Assembly (NCBI GenBank): GCA_023374025.1
Contig: SIJG01000066.1
Span: 434,001-498,000, forward strand
DNA: 64,000 nucleotides
Origin: Heterodera schachtii
Taxonomy: Eukaryota > Nematoda > Chromadorea > Rhabditida > Heteroderidae
Direction: 5' to 3'
Below are positions 49,864-60,400 of this stretch, piece by piece. The notes below the pieces were generated by a model that was not told the origin of the DNA, made no database searches, and saw only the letters and a program-made list of their open reading frames with translations. Every line of letters starts with the position of its first letter. Position 1 is the first letter of the stretch. The position numbers and the translations under genes were made by a program.

Positions 49864-51033
49864 CAGGGAACGGATTTATATGTGATAAAAAGACGTCAAA
49901 TATGTACATATATATGTGCCAAAAAACACCAAAAATATGTGCTAAATTCTCCAAAAAAGGCCAAAAATGTGCCAAAAAATTGCTTAATAAATACGTGCAT
50001 TTCTCAAAAAAGTCTCATTTTTTATCCATTTCGCTAGAAAATACTAATCAAAAATCAGTTCAATGTTTTTTGACGTAAATTTTTTCTCTTTCTTTAAGAT
50101 TTATTTATTTTTCGGAATTTTCTTCGATAAAAAAATTTGAACACTTTAAAATATTTTGCCAATAATTTTAGTGCTAAAAAGTACTTTGTAAAAAAAAATT
50201 CAAAATCTTTCAAAAAAATCGCCAAAATACAGACATGGTCATATCTTTAGCAGCACTTAAAATTTCGTATCAAATTTGTTTAAAATTGATTATAAAATCT
50301 CAATTTGATTATATTATATATATATATTTTTGCTAATTATGCCAATCATTAACCCCTTTATAATGTCTTATAGCCGCTGAGGTATGGGCACTTTCATTTC
50401 GATGTCTTCAAAAAGTACTGTATTTCTTAAGGAAAGAGTGCATTTACAGTAAAAATGACCAAAACCGGAATTTAACTTCCCATACTTCAGCGGGTTTTTG
50501 GATTGTCCAGATCACGATGAATGAGTGATTGATCTGATCATGTTGATGCAAAAGACTTTTTGATCAGCGTCAAAAGTTATGTTAGCATGAATTATTTCAG
50601 GTTTTCCTGTGCTCTCAAATTCGAGATTCAAAAAGTGGTGCTAAAGATATGACTACAACAAAAAAGGGAGTGCATTTGGTCAAATGGTTTGTAACCAATA
50701 ATAACATTATTAAAGGGGTTAATGATTGGCATCATTAGAAGCCCACAAAAAATACTACAAGAAATGTATAAAACAATATAATCAAATTGAGATTTTATAA
50801 CCAATTTTAAACAAATTTGATACGAAAGTTTAAGTGGTGCTAAAGATATGACCATGACTGTATGTGCTAAAAACATCTAAAACCCCAAAATATAAAAAGT
50901 CAAAATATGTTTTTTATATGCTAAAAACTCGCTCTGATTGCTTTGAAACCAGGTAAAAATGCTATTTTTGAGCTTTTCATGCGACAGCATATTCGCAAAA
51001 AATATATAAAAAAACATATAAATCCGTTCCCTG
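49864..51033. mobile_element. hAT-type non-autonomous element with 8-bp target duplication
   Basis: The ends are perfect 20-bp inverted repeats, CAGGGAACGGATTTATATGT, fitting the hAT YARNG consensus. The element is flanked on both sides by ATTATTAC (49856-49863 and 51034-51041), an exact 8-bp target duplication, the hAT hallmark. Subterminal regions contain many ATATGTG and TGTGCCAAAAA motifs. No transposase frame is present. A Tc1/mariner-type MITE is inserted at 50228-50862; removing it restores a continuous CAAAATATGTGCTAAAA string like the others in this element. Confidence 0.92.
50228..50862. mobile_element. Tc1/mariner-type MITE nested in the hAT element
   Basis: Inverted arms of about 140 bp start TACAGACATGGTCATATC on the left and TACAGTCATGGTCATATC on the right (reverse complement). 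They share TTTCGTATCAAATTTGTTTA, CTCAATTTGATTATATT and GCCAATCATTAACCCCTTTA blocks. TA at both edges fits the TA target of this superfamily. The centre (about 50372-50706) is not inverted and has no coding region. Confidence 0.85.
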
Positions 51034-51379
51034 ATTATTACATTACAGACACAAAGACACCGATTGGTATTATTGCATCCGGTCTGGCTCTATGAACGAT
51101 ATATGTATAGCTATTTTCTGAGTCTTTAATTTTGGTTCCAAGTTTGGATCTTTTTGGGTTTCAGTATTATTCTGTTTTATTCATTTTCTCCTCACTCTCT
51201 CTGTCTCAACTATCACTTTTTTATAGTTGTTTTTTGATTTCAAATATATTTCTTTATTTATATGTAGCTCTTTCTTTTTTTTATCACTTACCATTGAATA
51301 GTTTTTATATTCTTTTCTTTAGATTACTTTTTTCAATTTTTTAAAGGGCGAATTCGTTATTAAAACAACCAAATAGTGT

Positions 51380-51850
51380 TACAGTCATGCTCTTTCCAAT
51401 GGTCCTATTCAAAATTTTCTAAAAATAATTTTAAAACCCCTAGGAATTTTTTTCCAAAATTTTCTGGATTTCAAGCCATTTTTGACTTTTAAAGAGTGAT
51501 TTGATCAAGTTGGTGTAAAATATTTTTTGATCAGCATCAAAAGTTAGTCTAGCATAATTTTTTCAGAATATTTTCTATATTTAAAATTAAGTTTTTGGTC
51601 GATTAAACTTTTGATGCTAAATATATGACCGCCACACCAAAATAAGGGATAAGATACACTTTGCCTGATCGCATATTCGACGAAGGTAAAGGATTTGGAC
51701 CTTTTTGGTATTATTTGAAAGCCCATTGAATACGCTATCGATCGGTATAATATACTTGGCATTTGCCCTCTATTAATGGGTTTTATGGGTCAATTTATAA
51801 AATTTTAGCCAATTGTTAGCACTGATGCTAAAAATATGACCATGACTGTA
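51380..51850. mobile_element. Tc1/mariner-type MITE, second copy
   Basis: Starts TACAGTCATG and ends CATGACTGTA, with TA at both edges. The interior shares TTTTTGATCAGC and TCAAAAGTTA strings with the centre of the nested element and, in reverse complement, the CCTAGG-containing block with 33540-33800. Its last ~75 bp are duplicated with receptor copy 1 at about 46436-46490. Confidence 0.75.
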
Positions 51851-51998
51851 TATAAAAACCAAAAGATAAATCTCGAGTTGATGATACGAATTATTCTGGT
51901 TTGAATCACATTTTGGATTATTTTAAATTTTTTATAATTTTTTTTCACAATCCTTGAATTTCCGAGGAAATTATATTGGTTTGTAAATCATCCGTTTC

Positions 51999-53630
51999 TC
52001 ATGTCCAAGCGTGCCGGATGCCAACAAAAGATGTGCCGCCATTTGTCGTCGACGGCATTCTAAGAATTAATTTCAGGGTGTTTTTAAAAACTTTTAGCAT
52101 TTCATGCTGCAATTTCACGCTGAGTGCCATCATTAGAATTGGTTGTGGGGTGAAGAAAATTCAGAAACAATTTGTAAACCGGAAATTTATCTTAGCATAG
52201 CTCATTTATAAGCATTTAAAATTTAATATAAAATAAATACTTATTTTCTTTGTAGTAATTAAATTTAATTGAATGCCCAGCATTTGTTGCGTGATTGGAA
52301 GCAAGAAAAGAATAAATGGTGGCAAAGTGCCAAGAAGACAAATAAGATACAGACGTGTCCGTTCTCGCATCAAATGGTCAATGGCATTGTTTCTGCTGGA
52401 GGCGGAGAAATAGCCGTGGAGGTGAAAATCGCTAAAAAACTAAATTCTAAAATATTGTTGGACCGTTAAGCAAAGATTTCATGGAAACAAAGTCAATGAG
52501 TTAAAAATTGCGGAAAATGGAAATAAAAGAAAATCTGGATGGAATTGGGTTTTTACCCATAGGATTTCCGTTCCCGCCCAATTCTGAAATTATCACTCGA
52601 TTAAAATTGTATACTGATAAGCTGTAATCCCTTTTATTATATCGTTTATTCATTTTTTACCTTTATATAAATTTTGCTTAAATTATCCTTTAAATTAATA
52701 TTTACCTTTCTTAACACCACCAACGACCATAAAAATGACACAAATACAGTAGAGTATGGGAGGAACTAACGTGGTAATTGTTAAGAATACAATACCAATT
52801 GTCAGAATTAATGAAGTAATAAAATCCGGTTCCTAAATGATAGAAATTTTAATTATTATAAAAATCATTTGTACGTACGGTAATCATTGCGGGTGGAAAA
52901 TAGGGTTGCAAATTTAGCAAGCACATGGAAAAGCGCAAGGCAGGTCGATAATTGGCAAAGATTGAATAAGCAGTACTGAAGATCAAGCAAATACTGATGC
53001 AAAATTTCGTTTTGCTAAACAATTTTGAGTATTTCAAAAGTTAAAAAATAATGAATAATAATTATCATTTTTTTCTTTCATTTTAAAAAAGCGACCCAAA
53101 ATTACCGTATAGAAAAAGCCATGTCATATTTAAGCGGAAAGATTATGGCGACGGCACGATTGAATGAAAGGAACACGTAAAGTGCCATTGAATTTAAATG
53201 GGCTGTTTGGAAGACAAATGCATCCAAATCAAGCGAAGTTAAACGAATTCGGTGTTAAAATTCGCCAAATTCTCCTTGAGATTAGACATTTTACAATCAG
53301 TTTTAAAACTAATGATTATTTAAGTTTAAAGACATTTCAGAGAATAAAATTAGGTCGATTTGGGACAAAAATCTTTTTAGAATTTGATGCAAATTAAATT
53401 TTTGGGTATTATTAAATTTTTTAGTTATTTAGCAATATTAAACTTAGCCCTGTATTTACGATTGTTAGAAGAAGCATAAACGCAGACAGTTTCTTGGCAA
53501 GTTGAAAGGTTGCTGGAAAAACGCACAAATGTGGGATCAGTCCGGCCAAATGAACACCAAGGAAAATGGCAGCAATTAAGTTTTGCGACGAATCCGTTGG
53601 ATGGTCACAATTATTAGAAGTTTGATCCAT
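51999..53630 (-). pseudogene. 7TM serpentine chemoreceptor-like gene, full extent, mutated (copy 2)
   Basis: Six exons can be traced on the minus strand. Exon 1, 53460-53630, starts MDQTSNNCDHPTDSS and holds TM1. Exon 2, about 53106-53274, holds a TM3-type segment with FNRAVAIIFPLKYDMAFSIR. Exon 3, 52879-53014, holds TM4 and an extracellular loop with FANYRPALRFSM. Exon 4, 52706-52832, is TM5. Exon 5, about 52262-52431, is TM6. Exon 6, about 51999-52190, is TM7. The FNR...FP..Y pattern after TM3 is typical of Srx/Srt-like nematode receptors. Damage: exon 2 is one base out of phase, exon 5 has a one-base loss and its donor GT is gone, and exon 6 has a frame change, an in-frame TGA and a 24-bp deletion in TM7. 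Assembly error could explain single indels but not all of these. Confidence 0.75.
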
Positions 53631-54365
53631 TATTTGTGACTTTTTAAAAAATGGATTTTACCTGAGAGTAAAAATTGTTTAAATTTTTGCAAGACTAAGC
53701 TTAACCAATGCTGATTAATTAACCACAAAACTTTTGTAATTTATTAAATTCGTTTCTCAAAGAATTGCTTTAGAAAACTTTAAAAACGCTGAAAAATTGC
53801 CATTTTGACGTATTGTCAAACGTTACAATTTTTATGTTCTTTTCTGCCGCGCGAAACACATGAAAATTACCTATAATTAATTTCTACATAACTTAATACC
53901 TCTAAATTATCATCTTTGAAAAAGCAAAATGGATTATAATTAGAGTATCATGGGAAAAATGATGAAATGTGAATAATTTTTGGTTTGTTAAAAGAAACTG
54001 CAAATTTTCACTTCATACGCTGTGGGCGAATAAATCCGGCTTCGTCAAATAAGCAAAAACTTAAAATTTGATGGTGAAAAGGTAAATGTTTCATTAAATT
54101 AGCAAATTAAATTTTTAATTATTAACCTAATTTAAGTGGAAACATTCGTACATATTTCATTTTTTTCTACATATTTTGAGAATTTACAGAAATTTCTCGT
54201 TAAAAATTAAAATTTTTTTGAAAATATACACTTAAAAATTGGTTTTTTTTTTTTAAAAAATGCGATATTAAAAATAATTATTTTTAAATAGTAAATGTGA
54301 TTCTAATCCTATTTAGGTCATTTTTATGCCATTTTTGCCTATTCGTCTTTTACGAAACTTTTTTC
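53631..54365. other. Intergenic DNA upstream of receptor copy 2
   Basis: This would include the receptor promoter; no specific element is recognised. A CTCTCAG/GTAAAA donor-like site near 53663 on the minus strand could end a 5' untranslated exon. Confidence 0.4.
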
Positions 54366-55319
54366 TAGGGTTGCACGGGTACCGGGTATTTGGGAAAAAC
54401 CGGGCCCGGGTATTACCGGGTATTGAAAAGCCGGGTACCGGGTCGGGTATCAGTTTTGAAACCGGGTACCGGGTCGGGTACCCGGTAAAACCGGGTATTA
54501 AAAAATCCAAAAAAATCCCTTTTTAAAAAAAATTTTTCATGAAAATAAAAGCTTATACTTTTAAAAAAGCATGAAAAATATAATGTTTACAAATAATCGC
54601 TTTATTATTTGCCAAATTTTTTTATTCCTATTTAAACCACTTTTTTGCGGTGCGCTTTTTCTAAAAACTTTTCGGGAGCAGGGGCGGTCTGGTGGTGCCG
54701 ATAGGCGCCGCCGGGAAAAATTTTAAAAATTTACTTCTGATTTGTTAACATATTTTATTCAAAAATGACCAAATTTTGTGATTTTAGCTAATATATTTAC
54801 AGAATTTGGACCAAAAATGTTATCAAGAAATATATGGTTAATTCTTCTAAATTTCTTATGGGGATTTTGTAAAAATTGAGATTTTTTTTTATAAAATTCT
54901 ATTAAAATAAGGATATTTATTATTTTAAAAATTTGGAGCTTTCTTTGTGTAATTATAAAATAACAATTTTCAATAAAATCTTTAAAAAATATTTAAAAGA
55001 GTTTGCATTGAGGAATGATTGAACCTAAAAAAGAGTCTACAGAATCCAAGAGACTAACCAGTAAGCCACATCAGCACTAAATTTATCCTAGAGTAAATAT
55101 TAATTAAATTAAAAAAATTTCTTCAATCTTTGGTCAACATTTTGACCGTGACCCCCATTCTTACCAGTGTATTTTTGGTACCCGGGTACCCGGACCTACC
55201 GGGTCGGGTACCGGGTATTGGATTTTCAAAAAACCTGGCCCGGGTACCGGGCTCGGGTATCAAAAAACCGGGCGTGCGGGTACCCGACCCGGTCGGGTAC
55301 CCGGGCCCGTGCAACCCTA
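54366..55319. mobile_element. hAT-type non-autonomous element with CGGGTACC-rich ends
   Basis: 954 bp with perfect 14-bp inverted ends TAGGGTTGCACGGG and an exact 8-bp target duplication CTTTTTTC (54358-54365 and 55320-55327). About 130 bp at each end consist largely of ACCGGGTA and CGGGTACC motifs in both orientations. The interior is A+T-rich and has no transposase frame. It shares GTGCCGATAGGCGCCGCCGG (near 54695) with the 2027-3192 element. Open frames across the ends encode only repeat-derived Gly/Pro/Arg-rich peptides. Confidence 0.93.
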
Positions 55320-55624
55320 CTTTTTTCCATAAAAATAACCAATTTAAAAATTTTATTTACTTATTTAGGGGTTTTTGTACAAATTTTTTGCAAATTTTTT
55401 TACATATTTATTTACATATTTTGACCGTTATTTTACCTGTTTTTGGCATCCCTAATTATTGCTATTTTCAATTATTATTTATTAAAATAATTTTCGGTAC
55501 TGAAATGAGCCCCCCTCTTCCAGTTCGAATCCGGGTTAGGGGTTCGAATTGCGTCGAGATGGGTGTCAGAATCTGATTCTCCTACCTTTAAAATCATCTG
55601 AAACAAATTTTTTAGGAATATATT

Positions 55625-55672
55625 CTCGTACGAAAACGGCCGTACGAAAATGGCCCTCGTACGAAAACGGCC
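55625..55672. repeat. Three short tandem CTCGTACGAAAACGGCC units
   Basis: CTCGTACGAAAACGGC, CGTACGAAAATGGCC and CTCGTACGAAAACGGCC lie head to tail. The CTCGTAC core also appears at the ends of the fold-back element at 55948. Confidence 0.8.
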
Positions 55673-55947
55673 CGGCCCCCAAATGGTATATAAAAAAAAC
55701 TTCATTGCTGGAGCGATTTTTAAAAATTGGTAAGCAAACCTATTCTCAACTATGACAGAGTTTAGTGGTCCACATGACATTTCAATCCCAGTCAAAATGA
55801 AATTTGCAGCGTAGAATTAAATTACACCAAATCAAAGAAATTTTTTTATTTTATGTGTACCTCCGTTTAATAAAGAAATGGCCAAGATGTTAAGCCTGTG
55901 TGGAAACGCAGTCCTTTGGCAGCACGCCATTGCGTTCCAAGGGTGTC

Positions 55948-56337
55948 ATGGCAACTCGTACAAAGGCAACTCGTACAATTTTTAATGGGTGTGGCCATAA
56001 CTTTTTTTAAAGTCGACCAAATTCTTCAAACTTGATATCATTCGAATGCTCTCCAAGTTTAGAAGCGATGATTAAGCAGAAGCTAAGAGATTAATCATCT
56101 CACAAAAAAGTTATAATTTCAAGAACATTAAAAAATTCACAAAAGCAGACTTTTTCGCAATTTATAAATTATAACTTTTTTGTGAGATGATTAATCTCTT
56201 AGCTTCTGCTTAATCATCGCTTCTAAACTTGGAGAGCATTCGAATCATACCAAGTTTGAAGAATTTGGTTGACTTAAAAAAAAGTTATGGCCACACACAT
56301 TAAAAATTGTACGAGTTGCCTTTGCACGAGTTGCCAT
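55948..56337. mobile_element. Long fold-back element (about 170-bp arms)
   Basis: The left arm (about 55948-56118) and right arm (about 56160-56337) are nearly perfect inverted copies separated by about 45 bp. Shared blocks are ATGGCAACTCGTAC, AAATTCTTCAAACTTG, TTCGAATGCTCTCCAAGTTT, AGCAGAAGCTAAGAGATTAA and TCTCACAAAAAAGTTATAAT. CGTTCCAAGG occurs just outside both ends, though not directly adjacent, so a target duplication is uncertain. No coding region. A transcript would form a long double-stranded hairpin. Confidence 0.92.
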
Positions 56338-56585
56338 TGACCCGTTCCAAGGCACATCCGCTTCTTAACAACCTTCCCCCCCCCCCACCCTCCGAGTTTT
56401 GTTTTCCTTACAATATCGCGTCCTGAGTTGAACTCAGCACAACTCAAGAGATTTCTTAAAGACACGGCTGAAAAAATATTTTAAAAAATAAACTGATTCA
56501 GCGTTTCGTTATTGTTTATGAAAAGATTTTTTATAACAATAATGAAAACAAAAGGATATTAATAAAAGAGATTCAATTTTGCTCA

Positions 56586-56835
56586 TTAATTATGGGTGCG
56601 CCACAAAATGTCGGCGCCGCAAGTATCGCTTTGACACGCGAAGAAGCATTTTGCATTGCCATTCCATTTGATTTGGGGACACTTTATATTCTCGGAAGAT
56701 GATGATGATAAAGCATCGTTTTCTATAAGTTGATTTTGAGCGCGGCTTTCAGCCTTCACAGGTGGCACAACAAAATGCCAAAATAATGACAATGAATTTA
56801 ACTCCCGGGTGAGGAACAACAAACGCAAACCGCAT
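56586..56835 (-). pseudogene. Small secreted-type cysteine protein gene with a frame break
   Basis: From the ATG at 56835 the frame reads MRFAFVVPHPGVKFIVIILA followed by FCCATCEG, a convincing signal peptide, then stops. The next frame is open through ESRAQNQLIENDALSSSSSE and a short C-terminal part with four cysteines (CPQIKWNGNAKCFFACQSDTC) ending at TAA (56586-56588). The likeliest reading is a secreted peptide of about 80 residues interrupted by a one-base indel, either a real mutation or an assembly error. Alternatively, an upstream exon is spliced at CAATTCAG near 56838 into the second frame. No family is recognised. Base composition is markedly less A+T-rich than the surroundings, as for real coding DNA. 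Confidence 0.5.
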
Positions 56836-57442
56836 TCTGAATTGGGTTTAAAATATTATACTGTGAAAGAAATTTTGTGAATATGTATATTGAATTTTAG
56901 TTGTCCTAATCACTTGGACAGCAATATTAAAATAAGCCGCAATAATTTGAGAGATTTTATTAAAAGGTTTCCGTGAAATGATCTACTCAATGCTGCTGAC
57001 ATGGACTTACTCCAATAAAAGAAGACACTTTTATTTTTATAAAAAATGATTTTTTTATTTTGTTGAATTTGAATTTGTTAAACTAATTAATTTAAAATTT
57101 GTTGTCCAGAATATTTTAATATTGGTTACTTTTTCTCAAAAAAGTGTTAAAAATTTTTTTGGTATTAATTAACCTACAAAAATCTCAACAAAATTTTACT
57201 TTTTTTCTTATTTTTATAAACATAAAAATTCAAACAAAATTATATAATAATGTAAATCGATGAATAGGCAATGAAACTGCTGGAAAAAATGAAAAGCTTA
57301 TTCTTTATTAGAAAAAGATTGATCCATTTATGATTTTATTATAAAACATAAAATAATATTATTCAATATTTTAAAAATTTTCTAACTAATATATATCTTT
57401 GAATATTTTATATTAAATTATACATTTTCTTGTTCGAACTAA

Positions 57443-60400
57443 ATGCACACATTACCGAAATGTTTCCCGACGACCATTATTGTGTTGCTAACCGGTAATC
57501 TATTAATTTTAATATTTTAAAAATATTTTCTTTTTGGTTTTACTTTCATAAATTATGCCGCATTTATTTAAAAATGCATACCGCTGCTCTATTATGCGTC
57601 TCCACCGAGGAAGTTAAGCCTCAAAATCGAGTACTCGAAAAGTACAGTAATCCAATGGAAAATGGCTTAAAATTGATCATTTTTGGGGTAGTCGATTTTT
57701 AGGTTTACCTTCCTCGGTAGAGACACAACGTAGAGACATCATCCTTTATTTCGGAGATTAAGTGTCTTGTGGACCCTTCGTGGCTTGGCTTGGCCATTTT
57801 ATGGCTTTGACTCTTTGTGGGGGAGCCGGAAAAATGTTACCGAATTGAATCCTACGAATTTTACAGTTTGGCGTTGTGGTGTTGTGGATTCTATTGGTGT
57901 CAACACCTTGAACAAAATGATCAAAATGACTTTTCTTATCACCGGCCAAAACAATCAGCCACCATTAGATAAGAAAAGTGCCGACGAATTGGTCCGATGC
58001 TATGGCAGTTTTCTTCAAAAAAGAATTTTGATTGATTTAAAAGAGTTCAGGGAAGATTTTGTTGAACCGATTGTGAAGGTTGGCTTTACGAAAGTGCACG
58101 AATTTTTGAACAATGAGTTCAAGAGGAAGCCCAATGCTTTCTGGAATTCACTAGAGAAATCCATCGACGAAATTAGGTTTTTAAATATTTATATTAAGGG
58201 ATTAATTTTTTTGTCATAAAAGACTACGTAGGCACCTAAAAAGTACAATTTTCAAACATTATCGCCGGTGAGCCCCACCCCAGCTTAATTTTGATTATAT
58301 TTCAATTGTGAAATTTTAAATATTTTGTTAAGTTTTTTTCCGAATTGGACAATTTTTAAACCAAAAATTTTATAAAGGAAAAAAATTTTTGGGACCAATT
58401 TTTGGGAATTTTCAATTCCTCGGGTGTATTTTCAAAAAATTTTTTGGGTCATTTTTTAGGTGTATTTTTTTTTTGTCTTTTTTCATTTTGTTATGGAATT
58501 TTTAAAAAATGCTGAAAATAGACGCCAAAAATTGCGAAATAGGCAAAAAAATAAGAGCCAGTGCATTAGGCATAAAAACCCCAAAATAGGCAAAACAGGC
58601 ATTATAAATCATCGAAGGAACCCAAACTAAACGGAAACGTATTATGGTGCTTATCTGGGCGTATTACGTGCGAAGAAATTTAGGCATTTTCCTAACAAAC
58701 CAAGACATTTATAATTTAATTTAGCAATTATTAATTTTATATTTTTTGTATCTTTAAAAAAAGTAGAATGTTCGATTTATTTCGTCTACCTTTGTTTAAA
58801 AAAAAAATACGGTTTACAAGTAAATATATACACAAAAATCTGTGTTAAAAAAACTATAACCGACATTTAATATGCTCCTTTTTAGTTCTAGTTTTGAATC
58901 GGAAGTAATGCCGGAAATTTTGAAAACAATAAATAATGATAAAAATGGCAAGCAGAAAACGAAGCAATTATCATCATCATCAAATTACGAGAAGCAATTG
59001 CAGCAAGAATTTGTGATATTAGAAAAGAAACAAAGCCTTGAGGAAAAGCCATTGCGCGAGGAACTGAAAGACCAAGCGGAGCGAGTCGGTGCTGCACTCC
59101 TTTACACGCTGATCCACATGAAAATGCGGCTGTTGTTCGAGCGCAATCAGGTCAAAAATCAAATCAGCATATCGAACACATCCGCAAAAGCCACTTCTCA
59201 AATGCGAGGGTTTTATAAGCGTATGGAAGAAACAGTGGTGAAACCAGTGATGAAACGCATCAATTCGGTACCATATTGAATGAATCAAAAAAATTAAATT
59301 TATTGTAATATTTTTGATAATTTTTCAAACTTAATGAGATACGCTTTTCCCGAGGCCTTCGGTACAGTGAGTGTAATTTTTTGAATTTTATTACTGTAAT
59401 AATTAGAGATTACGATTTTTAGGTTTTTCTTATCTTTCCCTGACCTCCCAGTGACCTGAAAAGCACGAAAAACATGTTTATTGTGGTAGTTGTTAAGCTA
59501 CTTTACGAGTTATTAGCAACTATTTTCTAGGTCTTTATTTTTTTCGTGTCCCGTCATTTGCGGCCCGACATTTGCGCCTTTGTCCAAAATCTGGTTCAAA
59601 ACTAAGTTTTTTCAATCCCTGATCGCCTAAACAGCTTTAAATAAGCGATTGAAAGTGGATTGTACTAGATCATTTGATCTTCAAAAAATTTTTGAAAAAA
59701 TAATAAAATTTTCAAACAGAAAATTTTGATCATAATGAACCATAAAACCGGGGTTTCTTAATTTTAATGCTGATTAGGCTATCAGGGCTTGAAAAAAAAT
59801 CAACTTTGAGTCCGATTTTGGACATAGGCGCAAATGTCGGGGCCGAAAAGTCGGGATGCGGCTCCATTTTTTTAGAGCCTAAAAAACCTAAAAAAAATTT
59901 TTAAAACCTATTTTAACCTAGATTTGGTGTTTTGCCCCAAATTATTAACAAAAATGCAATAAAAGGAAAAATAGACACCTAAGAATCGACTCCAAAAATT
60001 TCTAAAAAAACACCCTTAAGACCGATCCAAAAATTCTAAAAATATACCACCTAATAAATTAAAACTTCGTTTCAAAATTTATTTTTTTGACAAGAATTTT
60101 TAAATTAAAAATTATGTATCTCAATACTGATTTGGCTTAATTTTGTTACTTTTGGATAAAATTTTTACGATTTTACACCTCTAAATTTTAAACTTTTTGG
60201 CACATATTTTTCCATTTAGCACTTATTTTGGGGCTTTTTTTGAACCTAAAAACTATTTAAATTCGTCTCCCGAAAATAAATGAGGATTGTATTACATTAA
60301 ATTGAAATAATTTTTAAAAATAAATTGTCCAAAAATGCTTTTTTGAATTAAGGCAAACTCCAGCAAAAATAGTGCTTCTAGTGATGGTAGAGATGATGAT

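Noticed and set aside
54313..55424. Open frames encoding Gly/Pro/Arg-rich peptides
   Set aside because: They span the CGGGTACC word arrays of the hAT-type element and have no independent coding support.
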